64,000 bases of DNA from Enterobacter huaxiensis (GCF_003594935.2 NZ_CP043342.1:434001-498000); one strand, 5' to 3'. Shown: positions 11,031 through 23,548, counted from the stretch's first letter. The notes: generated by a model from the sequence alone, not told the origin. Numbers and translations: made by a program.

Positions 11031-11849
11031 ATGGAAGCTTATGCTGTTTTTGGTAATCCGATAGGGCACAGCAAGTCGCCGTTGATCCATCAGCAGTTTG
11101 CTGACCAGCTGCGCATAGATCATCCCTATGGTCGTGTTCTGGCACCTGTTGATGCATTTGTAGCGACACTCAATGCTTTTTTCGACGCTGGCGGTAAGGG
11201 GGCGAATGTGACAGTGCCCTTTAAGGAAGAAGCGTTCGAACGTGCGGATCAACTGACTGAGCGAGCTTCGCTTGCTGGTGCCGTGAACACGCTTAAGCGG
11301 CTTGAGGATGGTCGCCTTCTGGGTGACAACACTGACGGGATTGGTTTGCTCAGCGATCTGGAAAGACTGGCATTTATCAAACCCGGTTTTCGGGTTCTGC
11401 TGATTGGTGCGGGTGGGGCATCGCGGGGCGTGCTCCTTCCTTTACTTTCACTTGATTGTGCCGTGACCATTACTAACCGAACCTTCGCCCGGGCGGAGGA
11501 GCTGGCTACGTTATTCGCCCATACGGGGAGCGTTAGCGCTGCAGCCCTTGACGATCTTGCCGATCGCGAGTTCGATCTCATCATTAATGCGACCTCCAGC
11601 GGTATCAATGGCGAGGTGCCTGCGATCCCTGCTTCGTTGGTAAGTGCCCACGTCTATTTCTACGACATGTTCTATCAAAAAGGGAAAACGCCTTTTCTTA
11701 ACTGGTGCGAACAGCATGGTGCGAAGCATCTGGCTGATGGGCTGGGCATGCTGGTGGGGCAGGCGGCGCATGCGGTACTGCTCTGGCACGGGGTGTTGCC
11801 TGCGGTAGAGCCGGTGATTGAAAAACTGAAACAGGAACTGACAGCGTGA
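11031..11849 (+). CDS. aroE: Shikimate dehydrogenase (NADP+)
   Basis: AroE reduces 3-dehydroshikimate to shikimate in aromatic amino-acid synthesis. The 272-residue protein has the substrate domain with SKSPLIH (Ser residues that bind shikimate), the catalytic Lys65 in [11 protein letters not shown], and Asp102 in LGDNTDGIG. The NADP-binding Rossmann fold has GAGGASRG at about 126-133 and the 2'-phosphate-binding [10 protein letters not shown]. It starts 4 nt after tsaC and overlaps yrdB by 4 nt (GTGA). A second shikimate-pathway enzyme, aroQ, is elsewhere in the window. Confidence 0.98.
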   Translation: MEAYAVFGNPIGHSKSPLIHQQFADQLRIDHPYGRVLAPVDAFVATLNAFFDAGGKGANVTVPFKEEAFERADQLTERASLAGAVNTLKRLEDGRLLGDNTDGIGLLSDLERLAFIKPGFRVLLIGAGGASRGVLLPLLSLDCAVTITNRTFARAEELATLFAHTGSVSAAALDDLADREFDLIINATSSGINGEVPAIPASLVSAHVYFYDMFYQKGKTPFLNWCEQHGAKHLADGLGMLVGQAAHAVLLWHGVLPAVEPVIEKLKQELTA

Positions 11850-12094
11850 ACCAGGCGATTCACTTTCCTGACAGAGAAGCCTGGGATGAGGACAAGCAAG
11901 CGGTATGTTTCCCGGTGCTGGTACATGGAATGCAGCTGACCTGTGCAATCGACGGAGAAACGCTACTGCATCGCTTTGGCGGTTCCAATCCTTTAGAGGT
12001 GTTTTGCGAAAATCGCTGGGATCTTGAAGAGGAAGCCAGCGATTTAATACGCGATCAGCAGGAAGACGATCAAGGCTGGGTCTGGTTATCCTGA
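11846..12094 (+). CDS. yrdB: DUF1488 family protein YrdB
   Basis: The 82-residue protein starts from GTG within the aroE stop (GTGA overlap), which indicates translational coupling. It matches DUF1488/YrdB (E. coli 85 aa) by context and by the opening [20 protein letters not shown]. It is acidic and soluble, with no signal or membrane segment; function unknown. Its 3' end overlaps the opposing yrdA 3' end by 25 nt, as is common for this pair. Confidence 0.9.
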   Translation: MNQAIHFPDREAWDEDKQAVCFPVLVHGMQLTCAIDGETLLHRFGGSNPLEVFCENRWDLEEEASDLIRDQQEDDQGWVWLS

Positions 12095-12624
12095 TCCAGA
12101 TAGTCATCTTTCCATTTCACGTAGTTGTTCGCCGAGTATTTTAACCCTTCGAGCTCCGCCTCTTTTAAAGGGCGGATCTGTTTTACCGGACTGCCTAAAT
12201 AGAGATAACCACTTTCGAGTCGTTTATTTTGAGGGACCAGGCTCCCGGCGCCAATCATCACGTCATCTTCTACTATGACGCCATCCAGTAAAATCGAGCC
12301 CATTCCTACAAGTACCCGGTTACCGATAGTGCAGCCGTGGAGCATCACCTTATGGCCGACGGTAACATCTTCTCCAACGATAAGCGGATTCCCTTCCGGG
12401 TTGTATGAGGATTTGTGGGTTACATGCAGCACGCTACCGTCCTGAATATTGGTACGGGCGCCAATTGCCACATAGTTAACATCCCCCCTGATCGCAACCA
12501 GTGGCCAGATACTGACATCATCGGCCATACGAACATCACCAATGACCACGCTGCTGGCATCGATCATCACGCGATCGCCTTTTTGGGGGAAGAGATCTTT
12601 ATAAGGACGTAATACTGCAGACAT
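12070..12624 (-). CDS. yrdA: Gamma-carbonic-anhydrase-like left-handed beta-helix protein YrdA
   Basis: The 184-residue protein is built of hexapeptide repeats (VVIGDVRMADDVSIWPLVAI, then repeated [LIV]G-type turns), giving a left-handed parallel beta-helix of the gamma-carbonic anhydrase family. Candidate metal-ligand histidines are present in SVLHVTH and the following GHKVMLHGCTIGNRVLVGMG. In E. coli YrdA is a trimer with bound Zn, but physiological carbonic-anhydrase activity has not been firmly shown. It is convergent with yrdB and transcribed away from the rrn promoter region. Confidence 0.93.
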   Translation of the reverse strand: MSAVLRPYKDLFPQKGDRVMIDASSVVIGDVRMADDVSIWPLVAIRGDVNYVAIGARTNIQDGSVLHVTHKSSYNPEGNPLIVGEDVTVGHKVMLHGCTIGNRVLVGMGSILLDGVIVEDDVMIGAGSLVPQNKRLESGYLYLGSPVKQIRPLKEAELEGLKYSANNYVKWKDDYLDQDNQTQP

Positions 12625-12760
12625 ATCTACCTCGACAGATGAGCACGCTATACAAGACTTTGATCATATTTTGGGATCGAGGCAAGGCAAAATGCGTCAA
12701 TATTTGTGCAGATCGGGCGGGATTTCAGCGAAAAGCGCGGAAAATCAGCAGTCGGAAAAA
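12625..12760. other. Region between yrdA and the rrn core promoters
   Basis: About 135 nt between the yrdA start and the rrn P1 UP element. By analogy with E. coli rrn operons it should hold Fis sites and the yrdA promoter. I did not find a Fis site matching all five consensus positions, and no gene is visible. Confidence 0.5.
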
Positions 12761-12806
12761 AAGATCTAAAAAACACTTGTGCTAAAAACTGGGATCCCTA
12801 TAATGC
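12755..12806 (+). promoter_or_regulatory. rrn P1 promoter with UP element
   Basis: -35 TTGTGC (12777-12782), 16-nt spacer, -10 TATAAT (12799-12804), then a GC-rich discriminator GCGCCTCC. The A-rich stretch at 12755-12776 just upstream of -35 is an UP element for the alpha CTD. Short spacer and GC-rich discriminator are the features that make rrn P1 promoters sensitive to ppGpp/DksA and initiating NTP. Confidence 0.93.
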
Positions 12807-12885
12807 GCCTCCATCGACACGGCAGATGTGAATCACTTCACAAACAACCGGGTCGGTTGAAGAGAAAAAATCCTGAAATAACGGG

Positions 12886-12914
12886 TTGACTCTGAAAGAG
12901 GAAAGCGTAATATA
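12886..12914 (+). promoter_or_regulatory. rrn P2 promoter
   Basis: -35 TTGACT (12886-12891), 16-nt spacer, -10 TAATAT (12908-12913), followed by ACGCCACC. It lies about 110 nt downstream of P1, the usual spacing, and resembles E. coli P2 promoters. Confidence 0.88.
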
Positions 12915-12951
12915 CGCCACCTCGCAACGGTGAGCGAAAGCCGCGTTGCAC

Positions 12952-12963
12952 TGCTCTTTAACA
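12952..12963 (+). promoter_or_regulatory. boxA antitermination site in the rrn leader
   Basis: TGCTCTTTAACA equals the E. coli rrn boxA consensus, at which NusB-S10 assembles the antitermination complex. Confidence 0.92.
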
Positions 12964-12969
12964 ATTTAT

Positions 12970-12985
12970 CAGACAATCTGTGTGG
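12970..12985 (+). other. 5' arm of the 16S processing stem
   Basis: CAGACAATCTGTGTGG is the exact reverse complement of 14662-14677 beyond the 16S 3' end. The two pair to loop out pre-16S rRNA for RNase III cleavage. Confidence 0.88.
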
Positions 12986-13095
12986 GCACTCAAAGTGACA
13001 TGGATTCTTAATGTCTTCGGACAATAAATGAATACCAAGTCTCTGAGTGAACATACGTAATTCATTACGAAGTTTAATTCACGAGCATCAAACTT

Positions 13096-14635
<1,540 letters not shown>

Positions 14636-14661
14636 CCTTAAAGAACCTGCCTTTGTAGTGT

Positions 14662-14677
14662 CCACACAGATTGTCTG
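14662..14677 (+). other. 3' arm of the 16S processing stem
   Basis: CCACACAGATTGTCTG is perfectly complementary to 12970-12985; this long-range pairing forms the RNase III substrate around pre-16S rRNA. Confidence 0.88.
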
Positions 14678-14722
14678 ATGAATGTAGAGAAGCAAGACGG
14701 CTGCGAAGTCGAGACACTCCGT

Positions 14723-14797
14723 GTCCCCTTCGTCTAGCGGTTAGGACTCCGCCCTTTCACGGCGGCAACAGGGGTTCGAATCCCCTAGGGGACGCCA
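14723..14797 (+). tRNA. gltT: tRNA-Glu (anticodon TTC)
   Basis: A 75-nt cloverleaf with the acceptor stem GTCCCCT pairing to AGGGGAC, the anticodon loop CCCTTTCACGG carrying TTC, the T-arm GGGGTTCGAATCCCC, and an encoded CCA. It is the only tRNA in the 16S-23S spacer. In E. coli K-12 the positional equivalent, rrnD, carries tRNA-Ile and tRNA-Ala here. The gene symbol is nominal because gltT/U/V/W copies are identical. Confidence 0.96.
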
Positions 14798-14831
14798 CTT
14801 GCTGGGTGTGAGTGAAAGACACAGCCAACCG

Positions 14832-14883
14832 ATATCTCAAAACTAACTCAGTGAGTTACGTTTGAGATATTTGCTCTTTAAAA
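14832..14883 (+). promoter_or_regulatory. Spacer hairpin and second boxA
   Basis: Nested inverted repeat: outer arms ATATCTCAAA (14832-14841) and TTTGAGATAT (14861-14870), inner TAACTCA-G-TGAGTTA (14844-14858). It is followed at 14872-14883 by TGCTCTTTAAAA, a boxA. This is the rrn spacer boxB/boxA unit that renews antitermination before the 23S gene. Confidence 0.82.
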
Positions 14884-14991
14884 ATCTGGATCAAGCTGAA
14901 AATTGAAACGACACATCTTTAAGGGTGTGTTCGAGTCTCTCAAATTTTCGCAAGTCGATGATGTGTCGAAAGAGACATCTTCGGGTTGTGA

Positions 14992-17897
<2,906 letters not shown>

Positions 17898-17971
17898 ACA
17901 ACGCCGAAGCTGTTTCGGCGGACGAGAGACAGACAATCAAATTTCAGCCTTGATACAGATTTAACAGAATT

Positions 17972-18091
17972 TGCCTGGCGGCTTTAGCGCGGTGGTCCCA
18001 CCTGACCCCATGCCGAACTCAGAAGTGAAACGCCGTAGCGCCGATGGTAGTGTGGGGTCTCCCCATGTGAGAGTAGGGAACTGCCAGGCAT
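17972..18091 (+). rRNA. rrf: 5S ribosomal RNA, first copy
   Basis: 120 nt, from TGCCTGGCGGC to CTGCCAGGCAT, with the universal CCTGACCCCATGCCGAACTC segment. It differs from the second copy (18221-18340) at only two positions, 3 and 117, which pair with each other in helix I (C-G here). Confidence 0.97.
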
Positions 18092-18103
18092 CAAATTTAG
18101 CGT

Positions 18104-18179
18104 GCTGATATGGCTCAGTTGGTAGAGCGCACCCTTGGTAAGGGTGAGGTCCCCAGTTCGACTCTGGGTATCAGCACCA
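18104..18179 (+). tRNA. thrV: tRNA-Thr (anticodon GGT)
   Basis: A 76-nt cloverleaf starting GCTGATATGGCTCAGTTGGT, anticodon loop CCCTTGGTAAGG carrying GGT, T-arm CCCAGTTCGACTCTGGG, encoded CCA. A tRNA-Thr between two 5S genes at the distal end is the hallmark of E. coli rrnD (thrV), which supports orthology of the locus. Confidence 0.96.
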
Positions 18180-18220
18180 CTTTATACTTAGGTTAAAGTT
18201 CGGCAAGAAGTAAAAGAATT

Positions 18221-18340
18221 TGTCTGGCGGCTTTAGCGCGGTGGTCCCACCTGACCCCATGCCGAACTCAGAAGTGAAACGCCGTAGCGCCGATGGTAGT
18301 GTGGGGTCTCCCCATGTGAGAGTAGGGAACTGCCAGACAT
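18221..18340 (+). rRNA. rrf: 5S ribosomal RNA, second copy
   Basis: 120 nt, from TGTCTGGCGGC to CTGCCAGACAT. Compared with the first copy it has C3 changed to T and G117 changed to A, so the helix I pair C-G becomes U-A. The rest is identical. Its position after tRNA-Thr corresponds to E. coli rrfF. Confidence 0.96.
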
Positions 18341-18352
18341 CAAACAAGTGAG

Positions 18353-18379
18353 AAGGCCATCCGAAAGGATGGCCTTTTT
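18353..18379 (+). terminator. rrn operon terminator
   Basis: AAGGCCATCC-GAAA-GGATGGCCTT (18353-18376) followed by TTT: a perfect 10-bp stem with a GNRA loop and a U-tract, just after the second 5S. It resembles the E. coli rrn terminators. Confidence 0.94.
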
Positions 18380-18401
18380 GCGTTTCTATGCTGCACAAAC
18401 T

Positions 18402-18433
18402 GTAGGCCGGGTAAGGCGAAGCCGCCACCCGGC
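18402..18433. repeat. REP-like palindromic element
   Basis: GTAGGCCGGGTAAGGCG followed by AAGCCGCCACCCGGC forms an imperfect hairpin (GCCGGGT/ACCCGGC outer, GGCG/CGCC inner). This matches the GTAGGCCGGATAAGGCG-type repetitive extragenic palindrome of enterobacteria. It lies between the convergent rrn terminator and yhdZ. Confidence 0.8.
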
Positions 18434-18444
18434 ATAACAAACGA

Positions 18445-19203
18445 TTAGTGAATCACCTGGGACAGGAACGCCCGAGTACGTTCTGACTTCGGATGCGCAA
18501 AAAACTCATTCGGTGGTGCCTGTTCGACAATTTCCCCACGATCCATAAAGATCACCCGATCAGCCACCGTTCTGGCAAACCCCATTTCATGCGTCACGCA
18601 CAGCATTGTCATCCCGGATTGCGCCAGCCCAATCATCGTGTCCAGTACCTCTTTCACCATTTCCGGATCGAGCGCAGACGTTGGCTCATCAAACAGCATA
18701 ATTTTAGGTTTCATGCACAGTGAGCGGGCGATGGCCACGCGCTGCTGTTGGCCACCCGAAATTTGTCCTGGAAATTTATTGGCATGCTCTGCGATACGCA
18801 CGCGTTCCAGATAGTGCATTCCCAGGGCTTCTGCCTCCTTTTTCGGCATCTTTTGCACCCAAATTGGCGCCAGCGTGCAGTTTTGCAGAACGGTCAGATG
18901 CGGGAACAGATTGAAGTGCTGAAACACCATTCCTACCTCCTGACGCACGCGCTCGATATTGCGTATATCTTCATTAAGTTCAATACCGTCAACAACAATG
19001 CGCCCTTGCTGATGCTCCTCAAGATGGTTAATGCAGCGAATCGTTGTCGATTTTCCAGAGCCTGAAGGGCCGCAAAGTACGATCCGCTCACCCTGTTTTA
19101 CTTTCAGGTTAATGTCTTTCAGGACGTGAAATTGTCCGTACCATTTATTGACGTTTTCCAGCGTAATCATCGCGTCGGCAGGTGTCATAGTAATCTGGCT
19201 CAT
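18445..19203 (-). CDS. yhdZ: Amino-acid ABC transporter ATPase YhdZ (AapP-like)
   Basis: This is the cytoplasmic ATPase of a polar-amino-acid uptake system (HisP/GlnQ/AapP family), 252 residues as in E. coli. The motifs are complete: Walker [11 protein letters not shown], signature [16 protein letters not shown], Walker [16 protein letters not shown], and the H-loop CVTHEM. It is the last gene of the yhdWXYZ operon, 7 nt after yhdY. Substrate is not experimentally known for YhdZ. The closest characterised relatives (Rhizobium AapJQMP) take up a broad range of L-amino acids. Confidence 0.95.
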   Translation of the reverse strand: MSQITMTPADAMITLENVNKWYGQFHVLKDINLKVKQGERIVLCGPSGSGKSTTIRCINHLEEHQQGRIVVDGIELNEDIRNIERVRQEVGMVFQHFNLFPHLTVLQNCTLAPIWVQKMPKKEAEALGMHYLERVRIAEHANKFPGQISGGQQQRVAIARSLCMKPKIMLFDEPTSALDPEMVKEVLDTMIGLAQSGMTMLCVTHEMGFARTVADRVIFMDRGEIVEQAPPNEFFAHPKSERTRAFLSQVIH

Positions 19204-19210
19204 AATTTCC

Positions 19211-20317
19211 TCAGTGCGGTGTACGCCCGGTGTTAAAGCGCTTCTCCAGATGCTGGCTATAGCGCGACATGCTAAAACAGAAGATCCAGTAGATCAGGGC
19301 AGCAAAGACATATCCTTCGGTGGACATACCCAGCCAGACAGGGTCAACGGTCGCCTGTTGCACACTGCTAAAGAGATCGAATAATCCAATGATGATCACA
19401 AGACTGGTATCTTTGAAGAGGGCAATGATCGTGTTCACCAGCCCTGGAATAACCAGCTTAAGGGCCTGGGGCAGGATCACCAGCCCTTGGGTTTTCCAGT
19501 AGCCCAGAGCTAAAGATTCAGCTGCTTCGTACTGGCCCTTAGGTAATGCCTGAAGGCCGCCGCGCACCACCTCAGCAACATAGGCTGACTGGAACAGAAT
19601 CACCCCCACGAGGGCACGGATCAGTTTGTCTATGGTGGTACCTTCCGCCATAAACAGCGGCAGCATGACCGAAGACATAAACAGTACGGTGATAAGCGGA
19701 ACGCCACGCCAGAACTCAATAAAGATGACGGAGAGTACGCGCACGACCGGCATTTTTGAGCGTCGGCCAAGGGCGAGCAAAATCCCCCACGGCAATGCGC
19801 CGGCGATCCCCACAGAAGCAATGATCAGTGTAAGCGTGAGGCCGCCCCACTGGCGGGTCTCAACACGCTCAAGCCCCAGGAAACCTCCGTACAGTAGCAC
19901 CCAGACAATAATCGGGTAGGCAACTGCCCAGCAGGCGATATAGCGTCCGCGATGAGGCAGCTTTTTCCAGAACATTGCCGCAACAGAGAAGAGACCAATC
20001 GCCAGCGCCAGATTAATCCGCCAGCGCTGTTCATGCGGATACAATCCATACATGAACTGACCGAAACGCTCATGGATAAACACCCAGCATGCCCCTGCTT
20101 TCGTACAGTCAGCGCGGGTAGAGCCGACCCAGTTGGCTTGTAAAAAAGCCCAGTTGAGCAGTGGGGGGATCAATTCCCACATGAGCCAAAGGCAGACAAT
20201 GGTCAGCAGGCTGTTGCTCCAGCTGGAGAAGAGGTTCTTTCGCGCCCACGTAATGGAACGTGTGCCTGTCGATTTGGCTGGACGCGCAGGGTGAGACAAT
20301 ATTGCTTTTGTCATCAT
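19211..20317 (-). CDS. yhdY: Amino-acid ABC transporter permease YhdY (AapM-like)
   Basis: A 368-residue HisM-type inner-membrane permease with a long N-terminal extension of several membrane segments. The C-terminal transport domain contains the EAA loop [20 protein letters not shown] followed by [10 protein letters not shown], which contacts the ATPase. It is the paralogous partner of YhdX, with which it should form a heterodimeric channel. Spacing is tight: 6 nt from yhdX and 7 nt to yhdZ. The extended N-terminal region is typical of the AapQ/AapM branch. Confidence 0.94.
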   Translation of the reverse strand: MMTKAILSHPARPAKSTGTRSITWARKNLFSSWSNSLLTIVCLWLMWELIPPLLNWAFLQANWVGSTRADCTKAGACWVFIHERFGQFMYGLYPHEQRWRINLALAIGLFSVAAMFWKKLPHRGRYIACWAVAYPIIVWVLLYGGFLGLERVETRQWGGLTLTLIIASVGIAGALPWGILLALGRRSKMPVVRVLSVIFIEFWRGVPLITVLFMSSVMLPLFMAEGTTIDKLIRALVGVILFQSAYVAEVVRGGLQALPKGQYEAAESLALGYWKTQGLVILPQALKLVIPGLVNTIIALFKDTSLVIIIGLFDLFSSVQQATVDPVWLGMSTEGYVFAALIYWIFCFSMSRYSQHLEKRFNTGRTPH

Positions 20318-20323
20318 GGCTCC

Positions 20324-21505
20324 TTAGCGCTCAACCAGTGCGATGCGACGGTTATAAAGGTTCATTAGCAGCGATATCACCAGGCTGATAATCAGGTAGA
20401 CAGACATCGTGATGGCAATAGTTTCAATTGCTTGTCCGGTCTGGTTAAGCACGGTTCCGGCAAATAGCGACACCATATCCGGGTAGCCAATGGCCGCGGC
20501 CAGCGAAGAGTTTTTGACAACGTTGAGGTACTGGCTGGTCAGCGGTGGAATGATGACCCGCAGCGCCTGTGGAATTATGACCTGACGCAACGTTACGGTA
20601 TTGGGTAAACCGAGCGAGCGCGCAGCCTCATGCTGCCCGTAAGGTACCGCCTGTATCCCCGCGCGAATAATCTCGGCAATAAAAGCAGAGGTATATATCG
20701 AAAGCGCCAGCGTCAGGGCTGCCAGTTCAGGGATTAACACCATCCCACCCTGGAAGTTAAAACCACGTAGATGCGGAACATCCCAGTGCAGCGCAGCGCC
20801 GGACAGCCAGTGTGCAACGAACGGCAGGCCGACAATAAGCGCTACCGCTATTGGCCATGTTTTACGAAGCTGTCCGGTTTTGACCTGGAGCTTACGGTGA
20901 TAACGGAATAGCCCGACAGAAAGGATAAGTGCAATGGCAATGGCAGCGATAAAGGCGAAAAGCCCGTCGGCAGCCTCCGGTGAAGGAATATAAAGCCCGC
21001 GGTTACTCAGATAAAACAGGTCGAGAGCATCTACCGCCTGGCGCGGTCCTGGTAGGTTACGCAGCACGGCGAAATACCAGAAAAAGATCTGCAGCAGCGG
21101 AGGGATATTACGGAACGTCTCGATATAAATAGTCGAAAGTTTACGCAGCAGCCAGTTTTCGGACAGTCTGGCCAGGCCGATGAAAAATCCGAGTATGAAG
21201 GCAAACACGATGCAGAGCGCCGAAACCAGCAGCGTATTCAACAGGCCAACCACAAACACGCGTCCGTACGTATCGCCTTCCTGATAATCAATAAGATGCT
21301 GAACAATGCCAAAACCCGCGCTGCGATCCAGAAATGCAAAGCCGGATGTGATACCGCGATTATTGAGATTAGTAACCGTGTTATGGATTAAATAAACAAC
21401 GACGACCACAACCGCAATGATAGCAATAATCTGGAATAGCCAGGCGCGGACCGCGGGATGAGAAAAGGATAACGATCCTTTTACGGCTGAGCGGCGATGG
21501 GACAT
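20324..21505 (-). CDS. yhdX: Amino-acid ABC transporter permease YhdX (AapQ-like)
   Basis: A 393-residue HisM-type permease. The N-terminal segment AWLFQIIAIIAVVVVVVYLI is the first membrane helix. The EAA loop is QHEAARSLGLPNTVTLRQVI followed by IPQALRVIIPPL near the C-terminus. It pairs with YhdY and receives substrate from YhdW. A perfect hairpin in the yhdW-yhdX gap probably lowers its expression relative to the binding protein. Confidence 0.94.
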   Translation of the reverse strand: MSHRRSAVKGSLSFSHPAVRAWLFQIIAIIAVVVVVVYLIHNTVTNLNNRGITSGFAFLDRSAGFGIVQHLIDYQEGDTYGRVFVVGLLNTLLVSALCIVFAFILGFFIGLARLSENWLLRKLSTIYIETFRNIPPLLQIFFWYFAVLRNLPGPRQAVDALDLFYLSNRGLYIPSPEAADGLFAFIAAIAIALILSVGLFRYHRKLQVKTGQLRKTWPIAVALIVGLPFVAHWLSGAALHWDVPHLRGFNFQGGMVLIPELAALTLALSIYTSAFIAEIIRAGIQAVPYGQHEAARSLGLPNTVTLRQVIIPQALRVIIPPLTSQYLNVVKNSSLAAAIGYPDMVSLFAGTVLNQTGQAIETIAITMSVYLIISLVISLLMNLYNRRIALVER

Positions 21506-21536
21506 AAAGAAACCTCGGTAACCATGACTCTGGAGT

Positions 21537-21558
21537 GGGCACTGCAGACGCAGTGCCC
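21537..21558 (-). promoter_or_regulatory. Intercistronic hairpin between yhdW and yhdX
   Basis: GGGCACTG and CAGTGCCC form a perfect 8-bp stem with a 6-nt loop in the 67-nt gap. No U-tract follows on the minus strand, so it is more likely an mRNA-stabilising or partial-termination element that protects the upstream yhdW message than a full terminator. Confidence 0.6.
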
Positions 21559-21572
21559 GTTACAACCGTTGC

Positions 21573-22598
21573 TTAACGTACAGGCGGTGCGTACTGAATG
21601 CCGCCGTTGTTCCAGAGATTGTTCTGGCCGCGTTTAATCTTAAGCGGGCTCTCCGATCCCACGTTACGCTCGAAGATTTCAGCGTAATTACCGACCTGTT
21701 TAACGATGTGATACGCCCATTTGTTATCCAGCTTCAGATCCTTGCCGAAATCACCTTCTTTGCCTAACAGATGCGCCATGTCAGGGGTGGACGGATTGGC
21801 GGCTTTCTCATCGACGTTTTTAGAGCTAATACCCATCTCTTCGGCATTCAGCATGGCAAACAGCGTCCAGCGCACGATAGAGAACCAGTCTTCATCACCG
21901 CGGCGAACGACCGGTCCAAGCGGCTCTTTGGAAATCACTTCAGGCAGGACGAGCCACTCGGCAGGGTTACTCAGCTTAATACGCAGCGCGTAAAGCTGTG
22001 ACTGGTCAGAGGCCAGCGTATCGCAGCGCCCTGACTCCAGCGCTTTGGCTGATTCGTCTGAACGGTCGAACGTGACCGGGGTGTACTTCATGTTGTTCGC
22101 TTTGAAGTAGTCCGCGACGTTAAGCTCGGTATCGGTTCCTGCCTGAATACAGACGGTTGCACCATCCAGCTCTTTGGCGCTTTTAAGGCCCGCTTTATTG
22201 TGTGTAAGGAAACCGATGCCGTCATAATAGGTGACGCCGGTAAATGACATTCCCATTCCCGCATCCCGGGAGGAGGTCCAGGTGGTATTACGGGAGAGCA
22301 TGTCCACTTCGCCAGACTGCAGCGCGGTGAAACGTTCTTTCGCCGTCAGCGGCGTGTATTTTACTTTGCTGTCATCACCGAAAACGGCTGCGGCGACGCC
22401 ACGGCAGACATCGACATCAATGCCGGTAAATTTACCGTTAGCATCGGCATAAGAAAATCCAGGCAAACCGTCACTGATACCGCATTGTACAAAACCTTTC
22501 TTTTTAACGGCATCCAGCGTCGTGCCCGCGTGGACCTGACCTGCTACTGCAAACAACACACCTGCAGCGGCCAGGCTGGCTATCATCGTCTTTTTCAT
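21573..22598 (-). CDS. yhdW: Amino-acid ABC transporter periplasmic binding protein YhdW (AapJ-like)
   Basis: The 341-residue family 3 solute-binding protein has a clear signal peptide (MKKTMIASLAAAGVLFAVAG then QVHA, cleavage expected after HA). The polar-amino-acid-binding signature follows: VQCGISDGLPGFSYADANGK and GIDVDVCRGVAAAVFG. It delivers amino acid to YhdXYZ. The gene is intact here. Its upstream region holds a sigma-54 type promoter and an NtrC-like site, consistent with reports that E. coli yhdW is NtrC-controlled. Exact substrate is unknown. Confidence 0.94.
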   Translation of the reverse strand: MKKTMIASLAAAGVLFAVAGQVHAGTTLDAVKKKGFVQCGISDGLPGFSYADANGKFTGIDVDVCRGVAAAVFGDDSKVKYTPLTAKERFTALQSGEVDMLSRNTTWTSSRDAGMGMSFTGVTYYDGIGFLTHNKAGLKSAKELDGATVCIQAGTDTELNVADYFKANNMKYTPVTFDRSDESAKALESGRCDTLASDQSQLYALRIKLSNPAEWLVLPEVISKEPLGPVVRRGDEDWFSIVRWTLFAMLNAEEMGISSKNVDEKAANPSTPDMAHLLGKEGDFGKDLKLDNKWAYHIVKQVGNYAEIFERNVGSESPLKIKRGQNNLWNNGGIQYAPPVR

Positions 22599-22683
22599 AA
22601 TGCATCCTGTGTGGCGAATTTTATCGTTATGGAGGCGTTTTCAAACGCTTTTACCTGTCTGTGGCGTTGGCCAACGTTTATAA

Positions 22684-22699
22684 AGCAAACGTAATGCCA
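22684..22699 (-). promoter_or_regulatory. Candidate sigma-54 promoter of yhdWXYZ
   Basis: Minus strand TGGCATTACGTTTGCT matches the -24/-12 consensus TGGCAC-N5-TTGCW. It has the invariant GG and GC at the correct 12-nt offset and the full TTGC block. Expected transcription start is near 22672, giving a leader of about 75 nt before the yhdW ATG. Confidence 0.72.
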
Positions 22700-22772
22700 G
22701 GTTTTGCGTTTAAAGAAATTGCGGAGAATTAAACGCATCAAGCTGAGTGTAGACAGGGTTAAATAAACCGAG

Positions 22773-22789
22773 CGCCCTGAAATGGTGCG
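22773..22789 (-). promoter_or_regulatory. Candidate NtrC (NR-I) binding site
   Basis: CGCCCTGAAATGGTGCG resembles the NtrC dyad TGCACC-N5-GGTGCA, with one strong half (TGGTGC). Its centre is about 109 nt upstream of the predicted sigma-54 start, a typical enhancer distance. Confidence 0.5.
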
Positions 22790-22898
22790 AAATTCCAACC
22801 TGCGCCACAAATCAGAGCAAAAGTTTGCTTAACTGTTAGATAAATCCGTCAGGTAGTTTCTGACGTGAATATTGGCAGGATCTTGAATGTACTTAATA

Positions 22899-22914
22899 TG
22901 TGAAAAGCATCACG
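22899..22914. promoter_or_regulatory. CRP-like site upstream of yhdW
   Basis: TGTGA-AAAGCA-TCACG matches the CRP consensus TGTGA-N6-TCACA at 9 of 10 positions. It is about 300 nt upstream of the yhdW start, so any effect on yhdW would be at a distance or through a second promoter. Confidence 0.5.
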
Positions 22915-23037
22915 ATAGAATCGATAATTTAAATAGTTAGATAATAATAATGTGATTATCAATCGACTTAAATTAAACACAGGGAAGAAAGAAGGGCGTT
23001 TTTTTTACTTACGTGCTACTGCTGCACTATTTAAAAG

Positions 23038-23063
23038 CAAAAGCGCGGACAACGCCGCGCTTT
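23038..23063 (-). terminator. Terminator downstream of yhdV
   Basis: AAAGCGCGG / CCGCGCTTT arms with a 6-nt loop, followed on the minus strand by TTGCTTTTA, about 14 nt past the yhdV stop. Confidence 0.8.
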
Positions 23064-23076
23064 CAACAGTGTTTGG

Positions 23077-23298
23077 TTATTTAGTCAAGGCGACGATACC
23101 CAGCGTCAGACCAGCGATTGCCGCCGCTCCGCCTGCAATGGCACCTGCTGTTTCCCAGTTATCCTGCGTTGTGCCCTTCATACAGGTATTGGTGTGAACC
23201 AGACGGCCCTGATCGTCGTAAACCGGTACACACGGTGAATCGTGCGCGCATCCTGCAAGCAGCGCAGCGAGTAGTGCAACGGAAATGAATCTTTTCAT
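23077..23298 (-). CDS. yhdV: Small lipoprotein YhdV
   Basis: A 73-residue predicted outer-membrane lipoprotein. The signal peptide MKRFISVALLAALLAGCAHD ends in a lipobox LAGC. The mature part has two further Cys residues and a C-terminal Gly/Ala-rich hydrophobic segment (AGAIAGGAAAIAGLTLGIVA) of the glycine-zipper kind. Function is unknown. It is in the E. coli position downstream of acrF and has its own leader and terminator. Confidence 0.9.
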   Translation of the reverse strand: MKRFISVALLAALLAGCAHDSPCVPVYDDQGRLVHTNTCMKGTTQDNWETAGAIAGGAAAIAGLTLGIVALTK

Positions 23299-23511
23299 GA
23301 TGTTACCTCAGTATTTTCATTCATCCGCTATAAAGCCAAAGTGGCAATAAACGAATCGATGGCTATTTTACCACCGGCATAAGCCCACGTTGCAGGGGGA
23401 ATAATCTCAAATTATGTAGATTGTAAAAATCATGGAGAAAAAGCGTTAGCCGAATAAATGCGTGGAGAAAGTATGGAGCTGGGACATTTTTTATATGATT
23501 TTTTTGCGTTA

Positions 23512-23539
23512 AATAAAAAGGCACCTGAGGCGCCCTTTT
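23512..23539 (-). terminator. Terminator of acrEF
   Basis: On the minus strand AAAGGGCGCC-TCA-GGTGCCTTTTT folds into a stem of about 10 bp with two G-U pairs, followed by a T-run. It sits 10 nt past the acrF stop. Confidence 0.82.
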
Positions 23540-23548
23540 AGCTAACGA

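Larger units (their letters stand above)
22599..23076. other. Upstream region of yhdW (no gene)
   Basis: 478 nt between the yhdW start and the yhdV terminator. It contains the sigma-54 promoter candidate, an NtrC-like site and a CRP-like site described separately. No open frame with a convincing ribosome site or family match was seen. Confidence 0.7.

Noticed and set aside
22871..22887. A second sigma-54-like stretch (TTGGCAGGATCTTGAA) on the plus strand
   Set aside because: The -12 GC is missing and no gene is correctly oriented downstream.
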